In this document: positions 1 through 8,215 of the stretch, piece by piece
Layout of the letters: the number at the start of each line of letters is the position of its first letter
Numbering within the stretch: position 1 is the first letter of the stretch
Assembly (NCBI GenBank): GCA_964503885.1
Contig: CAZDCD010000037.1
Location: forward strand, 1 to 32,809
Source of the DNA: CAZDCD01 sp964503885
GTDB lineage: Bacteria > Bacteroidota > Bacteroidia > Bacteroidales > UBA10428
Direction: 5' to 3'
Length of the DNA stretch: 32,809 nt
Translations under genes and position numbers: made by a program
Notes under the pieces: model-generated
What the model saw: the letters and a program-made list of their open reading frames with translations, nothing else
Told to the model about the DNA's origin: nothing
Database searches by the model: none

Positions 1-836
1 GCTTTTTCATAAATTTTAGCCAGGTCACTGTAAAGCGATCCGGGCATGCTGTCTTTCGAAGGGATCTGGTCCATACGGTTCGATACGATACTCAACGCAT
101 CGGCAAACAGGGTCATATCCGTAAGTAACACAAGCACGCTCTGGTTTTTATCCACAGCGAAATATTCCGCAGCGGTAAGCGCCATATCGGGCACCAGCAG
201 CCGTTCAACCGGAGGATTTTCTGTGGTATTCACAAAGCTCACGATACGGTCGAGTGCACCGGCATTGTCAAATACGTTTTTAAAGAACAGGTAGTCATCG
301 TTGGTGAGTCCCATTCCTCCCAGAATAATCTTGTCTGTTTTGGCACGCAGCGCCACCATAGCCATTACCTGGTTATAAGGCTGGTCGGGATCGGCAAAGA
401 ACGGGATTTTCTGACCCGAAACGAGCGTATTGTTAAGGTCGATGCCTGCAATACCTGTGGCAATAAGCTCCGACGGCTGTTTACGCCGTACAGGGTTCAC
501 CGACGGACCCCCGATTTCCCTTTCTTCACCTTCAACTGCAGGTCCGCCGTCGATGGGTTCGCCAAATGCATTAAAGAACCTGCCGGCAAGATCTTCACTC
601 ACTCTCAGTGAGGGCGCTTTGCCCAAAAAAACTACTTCTGAATTCGTCGGGATACCTTCGGTTCCTCCAAAAACCTGCAAGGTAACCGATTCCCCCACTA
701 TTTTAACCACCTGGGCCAGCTTACTGTTTATCATAGCCAGTTCGTCATAACCTATTCCAGTTGCATTGAGTGAACAGGTGGCTTTGGTGATCTGAGTGAT
801 CTTGGTGTATATTTTCTGAAATGCCTGTGTTTCCAT
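1..836 (-). CDS. atpB: V-type ATP synthase subunit B, N-terminal part (cut by window edge)
   Basis: This is the non-catalytic nucleotide-binding subunit of the peripheral V1 sector, which alternates with subunit A in the A3B3 hexamer of a rotary H+ or Na+ ATPase/synthase. The ATG is at 836-834 and about 278 codons are visible before the sequence runs off the left edge. The protein opens METQAFQKIYTKITQIT. It contains the family stretches FNAFGEPIDGGP, ERLLVPDMALTAAEYFAV and LTDMTLFADALSIVSNRMDQIPSKDSMPGSLYSDLAKIYE, broken here as LTDMTLFADALS, then IVSNRMDQIPS, then KDSMPGSLYSDLAKIYE, all typical of subunit B. Its ATG shares one base with the stop of subunit A (TAATG), so the two are translationally coupled and made in similar amount. 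The C-terminus, and probably subunits D, I and K, lie outside the window. Identity is secure; the coupling ion cannot be read from this subunit. Confidence 0.97.
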   Translation of the reverse strand, partial: METQAFQKIYTKITQITKATCSLNATGIGYDELAMINSKLAQVVKIVGESVTLQVFGGTEGIPTNSEVVFLGKAPSLRVSEDLAGRFFNAFGEPIDGGPAVEGEEREIGGPSVNPVRRKQPSELIATGIAGIDLNNTLVSGQKIPFFADPDQPYNQVMAMVALRAKTDKIILGGMGLTNDDYLFFKNVFDNAGALDRIVSFVNTTENPPVERLLVPDMALTAAEYFAVDKNQSVLVLLTDMTLFADALSIVSNRMDQIPSKDSMPGSLYSDLAKIYEK

Positions 837-2593
837 TATGCTGTTCTTCTTTCTTCGATAATTTTATTCAGTTCATTTTCAAAATTGTTGAACTTCTCCG
901 ATTTGAATTCGGAATAGTTCATCTGCTTATACTGGTTTATGATCCTTTTAAAGTAAATATCCACGTCGGTAAACGAGTCAAATTCAAAATCGCTGCTGCA
1001 GACGTCCAGCACACTGTCGAGCATATACTGCTGACGCTCGATAGGGGTGGACTGATCAACCTTGTCGAAAGCATCCTGCTGCAGGATCACAAAATCGATG
1101 ACTTCTGATTTCCAGAATGTGATGTGATAATCAACGGGCACGCCGTCGTCGCCCAGGATGTTAATCTGCTCGTAAGTCTCTTTACCCCTTTGCAGGATCG
1201 TCTTTGCATGGTTTACCTGGTCGATCCAGGTGTCGGATATTGTTTTTTCAATGTATTCCAAGAATTCAGGATATTCGAGGTATTTTGAATAGCTTTCAAT
1301 GGGGTCGACTGCTGGATATCTTTTGCTGTCAGCACGCGGTTGTGCAAGGGCGTAAAAACATCGTGCCGCTTTTTTTGTGGACTCCGTTACAGGTTCCTTG
1401 AGGTTACCGCCGGCAGGTGAGACAGTCCCGATAAACGTTATGGACCCTGTTTCACCGTTATTCAGGTGCACAAAACCTGCTCTGGAATAGAAGTTTGAAA
1501 TAATGGCCGGGAGGTCCATCGGAAAAGCATCGGGTCCGGGCAGCTCTTCAAGCCTGTTGGACATCTCTCTTAACGCCTGTGCCCATCTTGACGTTGAATC
1601 GGCCAGCATCAGCACCTTCAAACCCATTGAACGGTAATATTCACCCAGGGTCATGGCTGTATATACCGATGCTTCCCTCGCAGCTACAGGCATATTCGAA
1701 GTATTGGCAACAATGGTTGTTCGTTCCATTAGTTTTTTTCCTGTCCGGGCATCTTCGAGCTCGGGAAATTCGGTAAACAGCTCCACTACCTCATTGGCAC
1801 GCTCACCGCAAGCAGCAACAATTACGATATCGGCTTCAGCCTGCTTGGAAATGGCGTGTTGGAGCACTGTTTTTCCGCAGCCGAAGGGACCGGGAATAAA
1901 TCCTGTACCACCCTCAACAATAGGATTGAGGGTATCGATTGTTCTTACACCTGTTTCGAGCAATTTAAAAGGACGGGGTTTTTCTTTGAAAGCCCTGATA
2001 GGGATCTTGACCGGCCATTTCTGAACCATGGTAACATTCACCTCTTTCTTATCGGCTCCTGAAAGCACAGCAATGGTATCGGTGATGGTGTATTTTCCTT
2101 CTTTAACAATGCTTTTGACGGTATATGAGCCATCAAAGCTAAACGGCACCATGATCTTATGCGGCATCTCATTTTCATCAACTTCGGCGAGCCAATCGCC
2201 TGCAATAACCGTGTCGCCTGTCTTCGCCAGGGGTTTAAGATCCCATTGACTGGTATCATCAAGTGCACTTGTGTATTCACCTTTTTTAAGAAAAACGCCG
2301 GTCATCGTGTCCAGGTCATTTTGCAGCCCGTCGTAGTTTTTCGAAAGAATGCCGGGACCCAGAGTGACTTCAAGCATGCGTCCGGTAAAATTTACATCAA
2401 AACCAATCTTAATCCCTCTTGTACTTTCAAATACCTGGACATAGGCATCTTCTCCGATAACCTTGATCACTTCAGCCATGAGCTTCGTTTCTTTCGCATG
2501 AATATAGCAGATCTCATTCTGAGAAACAGGTCCGTCAGCCCCGACAATTATAAGGTTTGCGATGATACCTTTGACTTTTCCGTTTGTTGACAT
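836..2593 (-). CDS. atpA: V-type ATP synthase subunit A (catalytic)
   Basis: This is the catalytic subunit of the V1 head, which hydrolyses or makes ATP while driving or using ion flow through the membrane ring. At 585 aa it is full length for the family. An N-terminal beta-barrel (about residues 1-75) is followed by the subunit-A-specific bulge region (about 115-190) and the nucleotide-binding core. The Walker A loop GPFGCGKT is at residues 235-242, and the core continues with VVIACGERANEVVE-like text, LADSTSRWAQALRE and LPGPDAFPMDLPAIISNFY, all characteristic of subunit A. The gene starts 6 bp after the upstream DUF2764 gene and its TAA overlaps the ATG of subunit B by one base, so it is plainly part of one operon. 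The synonym ntpA is also in use. No key residue appears to be missing. Confidence 0.98.
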   Translation of the reverse strand: MSTNGKVKGIIANLIIVGADGPVSQNEICYIHAKETKLMAEVIKVIGEDAYVQVFESTRGIKIGFDVNFTGRMLEVTLGPGILSKNYDGLQNDLDTMTGVFLKKGEYTSALDDTSQWDLKPLAKTGDTVIAGDWLAEVDENEMPHKIMVPFSFDGSYTVKSIVKEGKYTITDTIAVLSGADKKEVNVTMVQKWPVKIPIRAFKEKPRPFKLLETGVRTIDTLNPIVEGGTGFIPGPFGCGKTVLQHAISKQAEADIVIVAACGERANEVVELFTEFPELEDARTGKKLMERTTIVANTSNMPVAAREASVYTAMTLGEYYRSMGLKVLMLADSTSRWAQALREMSNRLEELPGPDAFPMDLPAIISNFYSRAGFVHLNNGETGSITFIGTVSPAGGNLKEPVTESTKKAARCFYALAQPRADSKRYPAVDPIESYSKYLEYPEFLEYIEKTISDTWIDQVNHAKTILQRGKETYEQINILGDDGVPVDYHITFWKSEVIDFVILQQDAFDKVDQSTPIERQQYMLDSVLDVCSSDFEFDSFTDVDIYFKRIINQYKQMNYSEFKSEKFNNFENELNKIIEERRTA

Positions 2594-2599
2594 ATTTCA

Positions 2600-3457
2600 T
2601 TACTTTTTTTGACTGAATTCTTCGGGAAACGCCTGACTTGTTTCCAGGTTTTTCAATAATTTTTCAAACATCTCTTGACCGGTTATCCTATCCAGTGACA
2701 TCCACCGCCCGATCATTTCTATTTTGAGCATGTATGCGAAAATCCGTTCAATGGTGAAATAATAGAAGAATGTCCATTCATCGAGCATATCCCATTTCAG
2801 TTGATCGATTTTCTTTTCCCGTTCAAGAAGGTCATCTTCTTCGATGATTCTCAGTATCTGCTCAATTCCCGGAAATTCACTGCTTATTCCGAAATCGCGG
2901 GCATTGCTTTTTACAAGCTTTTCAGTGAGCTCGTTGCTGCCGATTACCTGGTTATCAGTGGGAATATCGTACTTTTTACAATTATATGCAGTTAAAATAT
3001 TCTTCAGATCGGCTTCGTAGGCATACCAGTTGGCAATAAAATCATTGGGCTGCGAAAATAAATAATTATAATACAATTCAGTAAGCTGATTTTCCCAGTC
3101 TTTTCCCTGGATTACCGGTGATTCATTCTTAAATGCCCGGATAAACGTGCTGAAATAATCCGGAACTTGTTTTTCAAATGTATGAAGGGAATCGTCTTTA
3201 ACGAGAGTAAAAATGGAGTCAAAATCTTCGGAGGTGATGTTTCCGGCAGGATCAAGATCCTGTTCTTTCTGCTGCAGGATGGATAGCAGGTTTCGATTGT
3301 CGAACCTCCAGAAATACGATTGCACCAGCCGGAAATCTTCTTCCTTCAGTTCTTCTCTAAGGTATGTTCTGAATTCAGTAAGTGTTGAGCCTGGCTTGGA
3401 AATATCGAATATCAGATCAGGCAAACCTGCAACCAGGCAATGGTATTCTTTCATCAT
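2600..3457 (-). CDS. DUF2764 family protein of the V-ATPase operon
   Basis: This 285-aa protein with no signal peptide opens MMKEYHCLVAGLPDLIFD and then carries a charged, mostly helical body with repeated Leu/Glu/Lys stretches. I recognise it as DUF2764, a family found between the E and A subunit genes in Bacteroidota V-ATPase operons. Its length and predicted helical content recall the archaeal/vacuolar C subunit, which links the stalk to the membrane ring, and a separate C-subunit gene is not seen here. The C-like role is inference from position and size, not from a motif I can point to. It sits 3 bp after subunit E and 6 bp before subunit A. Two adjacent ATG codons could serve as the start, and the choice changes one residue. 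Confidence 0.85.
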   Translation of the reverse strand: MMKEYHCLVAGLPDLIFDISKPGSTLTEFRTYLREELKEEDFRLVQSYFWRFDNRNLLSILQQKEQDLDPAGNITSEDFDSIFTLVKDDSLHTFEKQVPDYFSTFIRAFKNESPVIQGKDWENQLTELYYNYLFSQPNDFIANWYAYEADLKNILTAYNCKKYDIPTDNQVIGSNELTEKLVKSNARDFGISSEFPGIEQILRIIEEDDLLEREKKIDQLKWDMLDEWTFFYYFTIERIFAYMLKIEMIGRWMSLDRITGQEMFEKLLKNLETSQAFPEEFSQKK

Positions 3458-3460
3458 TTC

Positions 3461-4075
3461 CTATTCTTCTCCAAAAAGTAATTCAACTAACCTTGGTCTG
3501 AGATACTGTTTAAAAAAGTTAATAAAATCTTCTTCCGAAAAACTAATTTTGTAACTGCCGTCTTTGGGACTTATCTGAAATCCTGATTCAAGACCCGAAC
3601 CTGCTGTGATCTTTAACCCTTTATCCAGCAATTCCCGGGCCGACCTGTTGAAGTAGTCATTAAGTTTTTTTTCCTCTTTCTCCGGAACCAGTATGGTTAA
3701 CGAAGGATTCTCAGCATTGTTCATCCAGTTTTTGACTGAAATTTCAATGATCTTTTGAATGAAATGTGCGTCTTCTAACGCTTCAGAGACTGAGGAACGG
3801 GTTATGGAAGAACCGATCAGGTCGGTAATCTGCTGTTTCAGCGCATTAAGAGCCTGCCTCGAACTGAGTTTAAGTTCAGCTTCACCATTGGCCTTGATTT
3901 CTCCGGATTTTTTTTTCGCCTGGCGGAGGATATTTTCCGCTTCTTTTTTGGCTTCGGAGACAATAATTTCTGCTTCTTTCCTGGCCCCGGATATAATCTC
4001 TTCCGCTTCGGTTTTCCCTTTCGTTATACCTTCCTGGTATATTTTTTCGGTCAACTCCTGTAATTTGTTCTGCAT
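3461..4075 (-). CDS. atpE: V-type ATP synthase subunit E (peripheral stalk)
   Basis: This is a peripheral-stalk subunit that pairs with subunit G/H and anchors the V1 head against rotation. At 204 aa it matches the family. Residues about 8-75 are a long alanine/glutamate/lysine-rich coiled coil (for example EAEEIISGARKEAEIIVSEA), followed by a globular C-terminal domain that ends in LRPRLVELLFGEE, a typical subunit E ending. It is the first gene of the visible operon E-DUF2764-A-B. The 320-bp gap upstream therefore probably holds the operon promoter. The family assignment rests on the coiled-coil architecture, the C-terminal motif and the operon position. Confidence 0.93.
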   Translation of the reverse strand: MQNKLQELTEKIYQEGITKGKTEAEEIISGARKEAEIIVSEAKKEAENILRQAKKKSGEIKANGEAELKLSSRQALNALKQQITDLIGSSITRSSVSEALEDAHFIQKIIEISVKNWMNNAENPSLTILVPEKEEKKLNDYFNRSARELLDKGLKITAGSGLESGFQISPKDGSYKISFSEEDFINFFKQYLRPRLVELLFGEE

Positions 4076-4078
4076 ATA

Positions 4079-4400
4079 AATAACATTGTTATAAAATTCA
4101 CAATGGTTGCGATATATTCATCACAAAAAATTAATAATCAATTATTTAGTAAGAGTTTGGCTTGCATAAACAACCCCAAAGATAATTAAAAGTTTGGTAT
4201 TGCCACACGTCAGCGAATAGTTTTATTCATGAACAACCGGTGAAAACCAACGATAGATTAAACTGTGATCATTACAGTATGGTAAAGGTTATACATTCAT
4301 GCCAATGGCTTCTCGCGCTCCGTTACAACAACCACCGTCAGGCATAAATGGAACCCGGCAACAGTTAAAATGTTCAATACCACATAGAAGAACAGCTCAG
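4079..4400. other. Intergenic gap upstream of the V-ATPase operon
   Basis: This gap of about 320 bp separates the V-ATPase operon from the HMA lipoprotein gene, both on the minus strand. On the minus strand TATCTTTG (positions 4184-4177) fits the Bacteroidota -7 consensus TAnnTTTG and would give a leader of about 95 nt for atpE. I find no TTTG at the expected spacing upstream, so the promoter call is weak. I saw no convincing gene or gene remnant on either strand. Confidence 0.4.
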
Positions 4401-4733
4401 CTATTGAATCACCTCATAGCCGGTGACGGTGTATCCTGTCTTGTTTATCGCTTCGCTTATGCGTGTGAGGTTGACAGCCGCACTATCGAATTCCACAATG
4501 GCTTTTCCGTCGACATACGAAGCGGTAACATCATTAACCCCTTCAAGGGAACTGACGCAATTTTTTATTGTATTTTCACATCCTGTGCAGCTCATCCCCT
4601 GAATATTGATCTCTGCATGGACCAGTTGTTTTATCTCTTTGTTATCCATGGCTTTTTCTGTACTTTTTTGCTGTGAATTGGTGCAGGCCAGAAGAAACCC
4701 TGTAAATGTAAAGAGCAATACCAGATATTTCAT
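4401..4733 (-). CDS. HMA-domain lipoprotein (heavy-metal binding)
   Basis: This 110-aa envelope protein is predicted to bind a soft metal such as Cu(I), Hg(II) or Zn(II). The N-terminus MKYLVLLFTFTGFLLAC is a lipoprotein signal with lipobox LLAC and acylated Cys17. A short linker leads to a single heavy-metal-associated fold with the motif GMSCTGC at residues 46-52, whose two cysteines (49 and 52) are the ligands. The remainder (VNDVTASYVDGKAIVEF, ISEAINKTGYTV) is the classical beta-alpha-beta HMA pattern. It stands alone, divergent from the Na/Pi cotransporter, with no P-type ATPase or efflux gene beside it here. A metallochaperone or periplasmic scavenging role is inferred; the metal is unknown. 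Confidence 0.9.
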   Translation of the reverse strand: MKYLVLLFTFTGFLLACTNSQQKSTEKAMDNKEIKQLVHAEINIQGMSCTGCENTIKNCVSSLEGVNDVTASYVDGKAIVEFDSAAVNLTRISEAINKTGYTVTGYEVIQ

Positions 4734-4825
4734 AATACAAGAATTAGTAAAAAAAATTAATATTTCTTCGTTAAGTTTTTTTTAGCTTTAAGGATTCAAA
4801 TTTACGAAATATTTTCCTGCGTTAA

Positions 4826-6532
4826 ATGAGTTATACCCTTTTTGATTTCCTGAAATTGCTGGGTTCCCTGGGATTTTTCCTCTTCGGCATGAAGTTGATG
4901 AGTGAATCGCTTCAACGTGTGGCCGGCGAAAAAATGAGGAGTATCTTATCAGCGATTACATCAAACAAGTATATGGGCATCTTCACAGGATTCCTCGTTA
5001 CCGCTGTGATCCAGTCTTCTTCCGCCACAACGGTAATGCTTGTAAGTTTTGTAAATGCCGGATTGCTATCATTGACCGAATCGATCGGTGTAATTATGGG
5101 GGCAAACATCGGCACCACGGTAACAGCCTGGATCGTTTTAATTTTCGGATTTAAGGTCAAAGCCAGCATTTTTACATTGCCCCTGATCGGAATCGCATTA
5201 CCCCTGCTGTTTTCAAAGATCAGAAAGAGAAGTTCTGTCGGAGAGCTCATTGTGGGCTTTGCCATAATTTTTATGGGAATTGATTTTCTTAAAGACTCTG
5301 CTCCCGATATCAATAATAACCCTTTGCTTGTCCAGTCGATTGCGGGACTGGCAGACTTTGGATTCGGTTCGGTGCTGATATATCTTGCCATTGGCACTTT
5401 TCTTACGATGATAGTACAATCTTCAAGCGCTGTCATGGCATTAACGCTGGTACTTTGTAACAACGGTTGGATTAGCTATGAAATGGCTGCAGCAATGGTG
5501 CTCGGCCAGAATATCGGAACTACCATCACTGCCAACCTTGCAGCAATTGTGGGAAATGTATCTGCTAAAAGAACTGCCCTTGCCCATACTATCTTTAATA
5601 TTACAGGGGTAGCTTTGGTACTTGTATTTTATTATCCGTTTCTCAGGGCAATCGGTTCGATTGTTACAGGCCTGGGCCATATTCCACCGATGGATTTATA
5701 TAATGCATCAACATTACAGGAACGGCAGGCTATTTTGCTCGCGCTGTCTGTCTATCATTCGGTATTTAACATTCTGAACACAATACTATTAATCGGATTT
5801 GTTCCATGGATTGAAAAAAGCGTGAAATGGATCATAAAGGAAAGGGAGGATGATGAGGAGTTCAGGTTAAAATTCATTAACACCGGATTGATGTCAACCG
5901 GAGAATTATCGTTGCTGCAGGCAAAAAAGGAAACAATTGTCTATATTGAGCGGGTTATAAGGATGTACAGCTTTCTGAAAGATCAGTATAACGCCAAAGG
6001 CAGAAATAAATTCGAAAAATATCAACACAAAATTAAAAAATATGAGGATATTTCCGACAGGATGGAAATAGAAATTGCTTCTTACCTCACCCGGATTTCA
6101 GAAGAAACGATCAGCCGTGGAGGATCAGAAAAGATCGCGGCAATGCTGAGCCTGGTAAGCACTATTGAAAGTATGGCCGATGTGCTCAATAACATTTCCA
6201 ACACCATTGAACGCAAGGTAAATGCTAAAGTGGTCTTCAATAAAGATTGTGAGAAGAATATTGTTGATTTATTCGGGACCATGGATGAATTGCTGAATGA
6301 TGTACTTCATAACCTTCTCAGGAAAGAAGATGAAGAAGTGCAGGATGATTGCCGGAAACGGTATAATAAACTGGGCGAATTGGAAAGATCGCTTCAGCAG
6401 GAACATTTCAAGAACCTGAGAAAGGGCAGATACAAAGCATCCCTGGGGGTAATATATTCCGATATCTACAACGATCTCATCCATTTCGGAAGGTATGCCC
6501 TGAATGTTTATGAATTGACCATTTCCATATAA
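4826..6532 (+). CDS. Na+/phosphate cotransporter family protein (NptA/PNaS) with PhoU-like tail
   Basis: This 568-aa inner-membrane protein probably carries phosphate with sodium. The N-terminal half (about residues 10-330) is membrane-embedded and contains the duplicated signature of the family: QSSSATT at residues 63-69 with MGANIGTT following, and QSSSAVMA at 198-205 with LGQNIGTT following. The C-terminal third (about 345-560) is charged and helical, like a cytoplasmic PhoU domain. That arrangement is common in bacterial NptA-like proteins and may regulate transport or phosphate signalling. It is divergent from the HMA lipoprotein across a 92-bp gap. Substrate assignment follows the family; sulfate or other anions cannot be excluded. 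Confidence 0.92.
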   Translation: MSYTLFDFLKLLGSLGFFLFGMKLMSESLQRVAGEKMRSILSAITSNKYMGIFTGFLVTAVIQSSSATTVMLVSFVNAGLLSLTESIGVIMGANIGTTVTAWIVLIFGFKVKASIFTLPLIGIALPLLFSKIRKRSSVGELIVGFAIIFMGIDFLKDSAPDINNNPLLVQSIAGLADFGFGSVLIYLAIGTFLTMIVQSSSAVMALTLVLCNNGWISYEMAAAMVLGQNIGTTITANLAAIVGNVSAKRTALAHTIFNITGVALVLVFYYPFLRAIGSIVTGLGHIPPMDLYNASTLQERQAILLALSVYHSVFNILNTILLIGFVPWIEKSVKWIIKEREDDEEFRLKFINTGLMSTGELSLLQAKKETIVYIERVIRMYSFLKDQYNAKGRNKFEKYQHKIKKYEDISDRMEIEIASYLTRISEETISRGGSEKIAAMLSLVSTIESMADVLNNISNTIERKVNAKVVFNKDCEKNIVDLFGTMDELLNDVLHNLLRKEDEEVQDDCRKRYNKLGELERSLQQEHFKNLRKGRYKASLGVIYSDIYNDLIHFGRYALNVYELTISI

Positions 6533-6574
6533 ATTACCAAGGTATTTTCCTGAAGAAAAAAGTGCATGGTCAAA

Positions 6575-6582
6575 TAATTTTG
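6575..6582 (+). promoter_or_regulatory. Candidate -7 promoter element TAATTTTG
   Basis: TAATTTTG matches the Bacteroidota TAnnTTTG element and lies 47 bp before the ATG at 6630. It shows that transcription can begin after the GTG at 6600 only just upstream, which supports the later ATG start. No clear TTTG element is found 19-20 bp upstream. Confidence 0.4.
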
Positions 6583-6629
6583 CTAACTTTAAATTAAGAG
6601 TGTGTATTTTACATAATAACGAACTGGTT

Positions 6630-7415
6630 ATGAACATGAAAAGAATTTCTCTGATCCTGCTGCTGACGGGTTGTATATATCTGATATCGAACAGCCAGAG
6701 TGCGAATGCCGAAAAGCTTATGAAGGATTTTCAATCGGCGGCATGGCCGGAAGTTAGGCTGGCAAAAGAAAACCTTGAAAATCTTCAGCGCGAGTGTATT
6801 CCTTACCTGATTGAACTCCTGAACAATAAATCAGTAAAGAAACTGGCAAATACTGGAGATCTTATTTATCCCGGTGCAGAAAAATTTTACGGACACGGTC
6901 AGATCATAGAATACGATATTGACAAACTTGATATCAGGGCCGGTTGGCTGCTTGAGGACCTGACATTCCAGAATTTCGGCTTCAGCGGGGTACACCAGGA
7001 ATCCACAGCCCTTTCTGATTTTATTAAGTTTAATTTTCCGAAATATTACAATAATTCCAGGAACAGGCAATTTGTGGATGCCGCCAGCGAAAAGGAAAAA
7101 CGCGAACTCATCAGGAAGCTGAGCACTCAGGAAGCTAAAAAATGGTGGGATTCGGAATCCGACCATTGGTCGCGGTACAAAGGACTGATCGAAGCCCTGA
7201 AGAGTGATGACGAAAGAAGACAGGCAAGGGCATTGTTTTATTTGCGAAACGGCAAAACAGCATGTGATAATCTGAATGCAGAAACATTTGTTTCGGATAT
7301 CAAGCCGCTTGTGGCCGAACTTGCCAATTCCAGGCTCAAACGTGTCTCAGAGCAGGCAAAACTCATACTTGTGGATACCGATTATGACTGGCTGACTATA
7401 AAACCATCCAGGTGA
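6630..7415 (+). CDS. Exported protein of unknown function (261 aa)
   Basis: I do not recognise this family. The N-terminus MNMKRISLILLLTGCIYLIS is an export signal. It can be read either as a lipoprotein (LLTGC) or as an ordinary signal peptide cleaved after ANA near residue 24; the hydrophobic run continuing past the cysteine slightly favours the second. The mature part is soluble, charged and mostly helical, with patches such as WPEVRLAKENLENL, ECIPYLIELLNNK and SDDERRQARALFYLRNG that recall HEAT-like helical repeats. No enzyme motif is visible. An upstream in-frame GTG at 6600 would add ten residues ahead of the signal peptide, so I start at ATG 6630; ATG 6636 is equally possible. It is followed 51 bp later by another small exported protein. 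Confidence 0.75.
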   Translation: MNMKRISLILLLTGCIYLISNSQSANAEKLMKDFQSAAWPEVRLAKENLENLQRECIPYLIELLNNKSVKKLANTGDLIYPGAEKFYGHGQIIEYDIDKLDIRAGWLLEDLTFQNFGFSGVHQESTALSDFIKFNFPKYYNNSRNRQFVDAASEKEKRELIRKLSTQEAKKWWDSESDHWSRYKGLIEALKSDDERRQARALFYLRNGKTACDNLNAETFVSDIKPLVAELANSRLKRVSEQAKLILVDTDYDWLTIKPSR

Positions 7416-7437
7416 AAGTATGTTTATGCAGATAGAC

Positions 7438-7445
7438 TACTTTTG
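7438..7445 (+). promoter_or_regulatory. Candidate -7 promoter element TACTTTTG
   Basis: TACTTTTG fits TAnnTTTG and sits 21 bp before the ATG at 7467, in the short gap between the two exported-protein genes. It suggests that the second gene has its own promoter. There is no obvious -33 TTTG partner. Confidence 0.4.
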
Positions 7446-7466
7446 TAAATATTTAAACACAGGGCA

Positions 7467-7862
7467 ATGAACAGATTCATAAAGATATTCATAGTGCTCG
7501 GACTATCTGTGATTTGCTTAGGCCGGGTTCATGCACAGCGAGAGATCTTTCTTCGCCAGATCGAGTTTAAGCTTGAAAATATCAGCGATATTGATTATGA
7601 GAATGAATATTTTATGACCATGAAATTCAATAAAGGAGAGACCTACCTGTTTAAGATCATCAATCATATCGATAATTATGCCGGTCAGGCGGTGCTGCAG
7701 ATCCTGGATGCCGATAAGTTAATTTCAACAAACATACTTAACGATAAGTACTTTGAAAACCTGAGCTTTGTATGCAATAAAACCGGATTTTACGATATCC
7801 TGGTAAGGTTTAAGGATAATAAAACAGGGAATACGGTGATCGATATAAAGCTGATGCAATAG
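7467..7862 (+). CDS. Small exported protein of unknown function (131 aa)
   Basis: I do not recognise the family. A clear signal peptide (MNRFIKIFIVLGLSVICLG, cleavage after VHA at residue 23) is followed by about 108 residues of alternating hydrophobic and charged residues that look like a small beta-sandwich. Examples are YFMTMKFNKGETYLFKI, AGQAVLQILDADKL and TGFYDILVRFKDNK. The pattern resembles periplasmic beta-rich proteins in Bacteroidota but carries no diagnostic residue. It is most likely periplasmic or secreted, and ends just before a convergent, decayed DUF3795 gene. Confidence 0.7.
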   Translation: MNRFIKIFIVLGLSVICLGRVHAQREIFLRQIEFKLENISDIDYENEYFMTMKFNKGETYLFKIINHIDNYAGQAVLQILDADKLISTNILNDKYFENLSFVCNKTGFYDILVRFKDNKTGNTVIDIKLMQ

Positions 7863-7874
7863 CTTAGGAAGTTT

Positions 7875-8117
7875 TTAAGCCTGCGGTAGGCAGGAAACAA
7901 GCAGTTTTTTGTGGAGTATTTTACAGGGAAATTCTTCACCCCAGTTACAATAATCGAACTCTTTTTGATAGTAACAGCAATACCTTATTTTTCAGTTCCG
8001 TTAACTGCATCTGTGTTGATTCTTATCCTCTGAAGCTCACCTATTGCAGGTTTTATTAAAGGACGGACATGCTCCGCAATAACCTCCGCATGGTGCCAAT
8101 TCGTAAACCCTTTTCAT
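7875..8117 (-). pseudogene. Decayed DUF3795 (cysteine-rich) gene
   Basis: Read on the minus strand from ATG 8117, one frame gives APCGGYCGACPSF, then NKTCNR, a stop, ASEDKNQHRCS, a stop, RN, a stop, KIRYCCYYQKEFDYCNW, then GEEFPCKIL and a final stop at 7877-7875. The order and spacing of APCG.YC.AC, SEDK, the cysteine pairs and EFPCK match DUF3795, a small zinc-ribbon-like cysteine-rich family. Three in-frame stops interrupt it: TGA at 8039-8037, TAA at 8003-8001 and TGA at 7994-7992. Both TGAs fall where the family has cysteine, and a further cysteine is replaced by glycine in NWGEEFPC. The C-terminus ends early. No intact ORF remains, so it is a pseudogene. This accounts for most of the 353-bp gap between flanking genes. 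Confidence 0.82.
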
Positions 8118-8215
8118 CTCTACTTTTTGCAGTTGCCAGAAGAAATACATGGAAAATGATACCGAACAGGTTGACAATCTGCTTTTACCCTCGCCACCAG
8201 ATGAAGTTGAAATTC

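Noticed and set aside
1..750. Plus-strand frames over the first 750 bases
   Set aside because: They mirror the minus-strand V-ATPase subunit B gene, which has clear family motifs.
4299..4676. 125-aa plus-strand frame across the HMA lipoprotein gene
   Set aside because: It is antisense to a gene with an unmistakable lipobox and HMA motif; the frame is a shadow.
7992..8039. TGA codons read as cysteine or selenocysteine in the DUF3795 frame
   Set aside because: A TAA lies between them, another cysteine has become glycine and the C-terminus is lost. Decay explains everything without recoding.
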